Assembly (NCBI GenBank): GCA_902764915.1
Contig: CACWXY010000006.1
Coordinates: 62,001-126,000, forward strand
Direction: 5' to 3'
DNA length: 64,000 bases
Source of the DNA: an uncultured Eubacteriales bacterium
GTDB lineage: Bacteria; Bacillota; Clostridia; Christensenellales; Aristaeellaceae
Below the pieces are notes generated by a model that searched no databases, was not told the origin of the DNA, and saw only the letters and a list, made by a program, of their open reading frames with translations. A program made the position numbers and the translations under genes. Shown here piece after piece: positions 59,937-64,000 of this stretch (its first letter is position 1; each line of letters begins with the position of its first letter).

Positions 59937-61307
59937 ATGGATGTCATCACTACCCTTTATCTGAAAGAGCATCTCTCTGAATTGCTGGGACAGGAGATCC
60001 GCCTTCAGGGATGGATCCGCAATCACCGCAAGCAGAAGAATATCGGCTTTATCGACTTCTTTGACGGCACCTGCTTCAAGAATCCGCAGGTTGTCTACGA
60101 CGATACCATTGCAGACTTCGCCGCCGTTTCCGCGCTGCACATCGGAAGTGCCATCACGGTACAGGGAAAGGTCGTCCCTTCCTATAAGGATCCCACAGTG
60201 CCGGAAGTACAGGCAACATCGATTACACTGGAAGGCGACTGTCCGGAAGACTATCCCCTGCAGCCCAAGCGCCACAGTGTCGAGTTTCTGCGTGAGATTG
60301 CCTATCTGCGTCCCCGCACCCGTCTGTTCCAGGCGGTCTTCCGCATCCGTTCCGTCGCAGCCATGGCCATTCATACCTATTTCCAGGACCGCGGCTATGT
60401 CTATGTGCACACTCCGCTGATCACATCGAACGATGCGGAAGGTGCCGGCAATACCTTTACCGTAACAACCCTGCCGCCGGACAAGCGCATGGATTCCTCT
60501 CAGGACTTCTTCGGCAAGCCTACCAGTCTGGCCGTCACCGGTCAGCTGGAAGGCGAAACCTTTGCCATGGCATTCAGCAATATCTACACGTTCGGGCCTA
60601 CCTTCCGAGCGGAAAACAGCAACACCAAGACACATGCCGCAGAATTCTGGATGATCGAGCCGGAAATCGCCTTCTGTGACCTGAACCGGCTGATGGATAT
60701 TGAAGAGGAATTCCTGAAGTATATTGTCAAGACTACACTGGAGAAGTGCCCGGATGAACTGGAATTCCTTGACAAGTTTACCGGCGGCGGTCTGATTGAA
60801 AAGCTCACAAGTCTGGCCGGGTCCCACTGTGCCCGCGTCACCCACGACGAGGCCATCCGGATTCTGCGGGAAGTAAAGGACCGCTTCCAGTTTGAGCCGA
60901 AATACGGAGAGGACACCGCCAAGGAGCATGAGAAGTACCTGACAGAAGAATACTTCCACAGTCCGGTCTTCGTATATAACTGGCCCAAGGATATCAAAGC
61001 GTTCTATATGTATCAGAACGACGACGGCAAGACCGTTGCTGCCGTGGACCTTCTGGTTCCCGGCGCAGGCGAACTGATGGGCGGCAGCCAGCGTGAAACA
61101 CGCTACGACCGTCTGGAAAAGCGCATGGATGAGCTCAATATTTCCAAAGACGCCATGTACTGGTATCTGAACCTGCGCAAGTATGGCGGCTGCACACATG
61201 CCGGCTTTGGTATGGGCTTTGAGCGTCTGCTCATCTATCTCACCGGTGTGGATAACATCCGTGACGTTATCCCCTATGCGAGAACACCGCTGAACTGCGA
61301 ATTCTGA
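59937..61307 (+). CDS. asnS: Asparaginyl-tRNA synthetase
   Basis: The 456-residue class II synthetase has an N-terminal OB fold (IRLQGWIRNHRKQKNIGFIDFFDGT), motif 2 with FGPTFRAENSNTKTHAAEFWMIEPE, and motif 3 GFGMGFERLLIYLTG. It charges tRNA-Asn in the cytosol. The NTKTHAAEFWM segment separates AsnRS from AspRS. The C-terminal end reads RDVIPYARTPLNCEF, where most AsnRS have PFPRTP. GGAGGAAAC precedes the ATG. Confidence 0.92.
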   Translation: MDVITTLYLKEHLSELLGQEIRLQGWIRNHRKQKNIGFIDFFDGTCFKNPQVVYDDTIADFAAVSALHIGSAITVQGKVVPSYKDPTVPEVQATSITLEGDCPEDYPLQPKRHSVEFLREIAYLRPRTRLFQAVFRIRSVAAMAIHTYFQDRGYVYVHTPLITSNDAEGAGNTFTVTTLPPDKRMDSSQDFFGKPTSLAVTGQLEGETFAMAFSNIYTFGPTFRAENSNTKTHAAEFWMIEPEIAFCDLNRLMDIEEEFLKYIVKTTLEKCPDELEFLDKFTGGGLIEKLTSLAGSHCARVTHDEAIRILREVKDRFQFEPKYGEDTAKEHEKYLTEEYFHSPVFVYNWPKDIKAFYMYQNDDGKTVAAVDLLVPGAGELMGGSQRETRYDRLEKRMDELNISKDAMYWYLNLRKYGGCTHAGFGMGFERLLIYLTGVDNIRDVIPYARTPLNCEF

Positions 61308-61313
61308 TCCATC

Positions 61314-61340
61314 GGGACGCGAGTCTTCGCGTCCCTTTTT
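61314..61340 (+). terminator. asnS terminator
   Basis: GGGACGCGA and TCGCGTCCC pair and five T residues follow. Confidence 0.9.
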
Positions 61341-61354
61341 CTCGGGAGGGAACC

Positions 61355-61936
61355 GTGTCCCATCGAATTTCGTTTTCCAAGATACTGCGCTCGCTTTTTC
61401 TCTGCCTTGCGGTTCTGATTCTCATGGTGTTTCTCTATGTCTGTCTGCTGATAGCACAGCCACAGCCAGAAGAAAAAGCTACTTCTCCCTCGCCGTCTGC
61501 TCCCCAGACACTGACATCTCCGGACCAGCTGCAGAACCTGATTGCTGCGTTTCCCGCGCCTGTGCTCTGCTTTGCTGCGGACGCCGGTGCTGTGCTTGTG
61601 GGTGGGGAATCCCATGATACGGATGCAGCGTCCGGTATCTGTCGGGTGCTGACACTGGGATACCGGACAAAGGACGGCCTCCAGTGCACACTTTCCTCCG
61701 TTTCGCCCGTGCCGGACACAGACCTCTTTCCCAGGGAAGACCTGCATCCTGCACAAAGCACCTGTACGATTAGCGGTGTAACAGGCATCGTGATGCAGAA
61801 CAGTCTTCACAGAAGACTGTATGCGCAGACGGATGCCGCACTTTATGTGGCGGATTTTCCCGAATGCGTGCCGGAACAGCTGACACAGATCGCGGGACAG
61901 CTGCAGCTCGTAATCTTTGATGCAATGAGCCAATGA
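61355..61936 (+). CDS. Hypothetical single-pass membrane protein
   Basis: The 193-residue protein has a basic N-terminus and one transmembrane helix (about residues 14-35), a proline/serine-rich linker (QPQPEEKATSPSPSAPQ), and a 140-residue extracytoplasmic domain that I do not recognise. The domain has conserved-looking LGYRTKDGLQCTLSSVSP and GVTGIVMQNSLHRRLYAQTDAALY. The start is GTG with GGGAGGG before it. It is 13 nt from the FAD-dependent dehydrogenase gene, so they are probably co-transcribed. Confidence 0.65.
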   Translation: MSHRISFSKILRSLFLCLAVLILMVFLYVCLLIAQPQPEEKATSPSPSAPQTLTSPDQLQNLIAAFPAPVLCFAADAGAVLVGGESHDTDAASGICRVLTLGYRTKDGLQCTLSSVSPVPDTDLFPREDLHPAQSTCTISGVTGIVMQNSLHRRLYAQTDAALYVADFPECVPEQLTQIAGQLQLVIFDAMSQ

Positions 61937-61949
61937 AAGGATAACAACC

Positions 61950-63374
61950 ATGGATACCCAGAAATATGATGCCATTATCATCGGGGCCGGACCTGCAGGA
62001 ATCTTTACAGCCCTTGAACTGACTGCACTTCGACCCCAGTCGCATGTCCTGATCGTTGATGTGGGACGTGCCATTGCCCACCGATCCTGCCCCGCACGTC
62101 TTACCGGACAGTGCGTTCACTGCCAGCCCTGCGGGATTGTACACGGCTGGGCCGGTGCCGGTGCGTTCTCCGACGGAAAGTTGTCTCTTTCCGACGATGT
62201 CGGCGGACATATTTCCGAATATGTCAGTCATCAGAAAGCGATGGAGCTGATCCATCACGCAGACGATATCTATCTGCAGTTCGGTGCACCTACGCAGGTG
62301 CATGGCCTGGACGACCGCAAGGTCGATGAAATTGCTTACAATGCCAGCCGCTACAATATCCGTCTCATTCCATGTCCCGTTCGTCATCTGGGCACGGAAA
62401 ACGCCATGAAAGTACTGGGCGGCATGCATGACGCTCTGGTCACCAAGACTCACACTACGTTTATGGAGCTCACTTCTGCACAGGATATCCTGGTGGAAAA
62501 CGGAAAGGTAGTCGGTGTCCACCTGAAACCGCGCAATGGGGATGTATTCACTGCGCTTTCCGATCACGTGATTGCCGCGCCTGGCCGCGGCGGTGCAGAA
62601 TGGCTGGCGGATCAGGTAACCAAGCTGGGACTGCGCACACAGAACAATGAAGTCGATATCGGCGTTCGCGTGGAGGTCCCCAACAGTATCATGGATCATC
62701 TGACCCGTCACCTGTATGAAGCCAAGCTGGTCTATTATGCCGACACCTATGAAAACAAAGTCCGCACTTTCTGTATGAATCCCGGCGGTGTTGTATCCGA
62801 AGAGCACTATGAATCCGGTCTGGCCGTTGTCAACGGCCACAGCTATGAGGATGCCAGTCTGCGCACGGGAAATACGAACTTTGCCATGCTTGTCTCCACC
62901 CGCTTTACTGAGCCTTTTGATCAGCCCATTGAGTATGGCCAGCACATAGCACGCCTGGCCAACATGCTCACCGGCGGCCCCATTATGGTGCAGCGCCTGG
63001 GCGACCTGCTCCAGGGCCGGCGCACCACACGTGAACGTCTGGCCAAATCCACCACGCTGCCCACTCTGACAACCGCCGTACCGGGAGACCTTTCCTTTGT
63101 TCTGCCATCCCGTCACCTGACCAGTATTGTTGAAGCGCTGAAGGCCTTTGATCATCTGGCGCCGGGTCTGTATGCCAAGAACACGCTGCTCTATGGTGTG
63201 GAAGTCAAGTTCTATTCCTCCAAGGTGCTTGTCAATCAGCGTTTCATGACCGGTATTGAAGGGCTGTATGCCATCGGAGATGGCGCCGGCGTTACCCGCG
63301 GACTTATGCAGGCCAGTGCAACCGGCATCGCGGTGGCAAGAGATATCGCTGCATCCATTCCGGTTTCTGTATGA
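61950..63374 (+). CDS. Uncharacterised FAD-dependent dehydrogenase (COG2509-like)
   Basis: The 474-residue cytosolic flavoprotein begins with the Rossmann motif DAIIIGAGPAGIFTALEL. A cysteine patch (CPARLTGQCVHCQPCG) follows, then GWAGAGAFSDGKLSL and, in the second half, CMNPGGVVSEE; the FAD-closing motif GLYAIGDGAGVTRGLMQASATG is near the end. This is the conserved NAD(P)/FAD-dependent family of anaerobes. Electron donor and acceptor are unknown. Confidence 0.85.
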   Translation: MDTQKYDAIIIGAGPAGIFTALELTALRPQSHVLIVDVGRAIAHRSCPARLTGQCVHCQPCGIVHGWAGAGAFSDGKLSLSDDVGGHISEYVSHQKAMELIHHADDIYLQFGAPTQVHGLDDRKVDEIAYNASRYNIRLIPCPVRHLGTENAMKVLGGMHDALVTKTHTTFMELTSAQDILVENGKVVGVHLKPRNGDVFTALSDHVIAAPGRGGAEWLADQVTKLGLRTQNNEVDIGVRVEVPNSIMDHLTRHLYEAKLVYYADTYENKVRTFCMNPGGVVSEEHYESGLAVVNGHSYEDASLRTGNTNFAMLVSTRFTEPFDQPIEYGQHIARLANMLTGGPIMVQRLGDLLQGRRTTRERLAKSTTLPTLTTAVPGDLSFVLPSRHLTSIVEALKAFDHLAPGLYAKNTLLYGVEVKFYSSKVLVNQRFMTGIEGLYAIGDGAGVTRGLMQASATGIAVARDIAASIPVSV

Positions 63375-63866
63375 CCCCCGCATCTTCGAATATCGACTCT
63401 TTCTACCTGAATGCCTGACCGACATAGCCATATATTGTCTCGTTACTATGGAAGCGTTCTCTTCCCTTGTATCTCCGTCGATGAAGAGGACTTCTGCACC
63501 TTGGGTGGGTAGGAATAATGGGCCATCCGAACAGCGCTTATGGAAGTTTTCTGCGGTTGCAGGGAGTGACATGGATCCCCTGCCGGTGCGGATAGCCAGT
63601 CTTGCAGCCATCTCCGCAGCCGCTATGGCATGGCGGCTACTGGGCTGTCACCTGCTGCAGGCTGCCACATCGGCTTTTCCATATAAACCCGCCGCAATTC
63701 TCGAAAACCGAAGATAGCCGCCCACAGTGCAGGAGACTCAGAGAAAAGGAACTACAATAAAGAAAACAGACATGTGTCGTGTCATCCAATGGAATTCAGC
63801 TCTTATTAAGCTTTGTGAACAGAATATGAGCATTGTGAATTTTGCCTGATTTCTTTTCCAATCGTA
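63375..63866. other. Gap near the right edge
   Basis: About 490 nt. A minus-strand frame is open through 63611 into the FAD gene, and its upstream part (to about 63710) reads on after one stop codon, but I recognise no family in it. It may be a decayed gene or chance. No RNA or repeat was recognised. Confidence 0.4.
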
Positions 63867-63895
63867 TTGTCAGTCAGCCTTGAAACTGACATAAT
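63867..63895 (+). promoter_or_regulatory. Promoter of the edge gene
   Basis: TTGTCA (63867-63872) and CATAAT (63890-63895) with 17-nt spacing. A GACAT-N4-ATGTC inverted repeat overlaps the -10 box. Confidence 0.5.
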
Positions 63896-63942
63896 AATGT
63901 CTACTGCTCCTGCTACGGCAGGCATGAAAGGATGGATGCTTC

Positions 63943-64000
63943 ATGCAGCGAATACTTGCTATCTTTCTTACCCTGACTCTGCTCTTCACAGCGCTGATGC
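63943..64000 (+). CDS. Start of an exported protein (cut by window edge)
   Basis: Only 19 codons are present. They encode a typical signal peptide start (MQRILAIFLTLTLLFTALM). AAAGGATGG precedes the ATG. Nothing can be said about the mature protein. Confidence 0.65.
   Translation, partial: MQRILAIFLTLTLLFTALM

Noticed and set aside
59724-61199. 491-residue minus-strand open frame over asnS
   Set aside because: It is antisense to a complete asparaginyl-tRNA synthetase and has no ribosome site or domain.
61770-63611. 613-residue minus-strand open frame
   Set aside because: It overlaps the well-supported FAD-dependent dehydrogenase on the other strand and shows no domain; its part beyond the dehydrogenase is noted only as a possible remnant.
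63500-63700. Possible riboswitch or structural RNA before the edge gene
   Set aside because: Compared by eye with cobalamin, FMN, TPP, SAM, lysine, M-box and T-box consensus elements and with RNase P and tmRNA; none fits.

Overview
The window looks like chromosomal DNA from a Gram-positive, clostridia-like member of the Bacillota (Firmicutes), probably an anaerobic gut lineage with fairly high GC. The evidence is: strong AGGAGG-type ribosome sites with several GTG and TTG starts, a CtsR-type heat-shock box before clpB, a BirA-type box before bioY, WalJ, LicD, an ABC-F protein, a LoaP-like NusG paralogue, a DNA polymerase I whose proofreading domain looks dead, and secreted proteins with cell-wall-binding repeats. 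Genus and species cannot be told from this sequence. No phage, plasmid, insertion sequence, CRISPR array or rRNA was seen.

Layout. 0-4.7 kb (minus strand): two exported proteins with FMN-binding domains carrying covalent-flavin motifs (one is a fumarate-reductase-like protein cut by the window edge, the other is Tat-exported), then an SAH/MTA-deaminase-like amidohydrolase and an M20 amidohydrolase. 4.7-9.6 kb: a PfkB kinase and a complete PotABCD-like ABC importer in the order permease, ATPase, binding protein, permease. 9.7-18.4 kb: nine tightly packed minus-strand genes that look like one operon: parA, parB, a lipid-linked sugar transferase, split transketolase, licD, walJ, a CPBP protease and an ABC-F ATPase. 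18.6-26 kb: clpB, a YhhN protein, a two-component pair, a HAD phosphatase and bioY. 26-34.8 kb: a GH3 glycosidase, a flippase, recO, a zinc-ribbon gene with a long leader, an operon of iron alcohol dehydrogenase, two YdcF-family proteins and rsmG, then a tRNA-Leu(UAA).

34.8-44.2 kb: two GH13 enzymes overlapping an M48 protease, a HAD phosphatase, an SGNH hydrolase, an LRR protein, a CmpB-like membrane protein and an AI-2E-family protein. 44.3-50 kb: a heavy-metal-binding protein and P-type ATPase behind a symmetric four-half-site operator, a GH31 glucosidase and a LoaP-like antiterminator. 50-64 kb: polA, two secreted surface proteins, an acyltransferase, a MATE exporter, asnS, a small membrane protein, an FAD-dependent dehydrogenase, and the first codons of an exported protein at the right edge.

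The most remarkable object is at 34499-34780: a tRNA-Leu gene split by a 202-nt group I intron between U34 and A35, the same position and family as the classic cyanobacterial and plastid tRNA-Leu introns. The metabolic genes suggest an anaerobe that degrades plant-type or storage glycosides (GH3, GH13, GH31), imports biotin and polyamine-like solutes, and may use extracytoplasmic flavin-based electron transfer.
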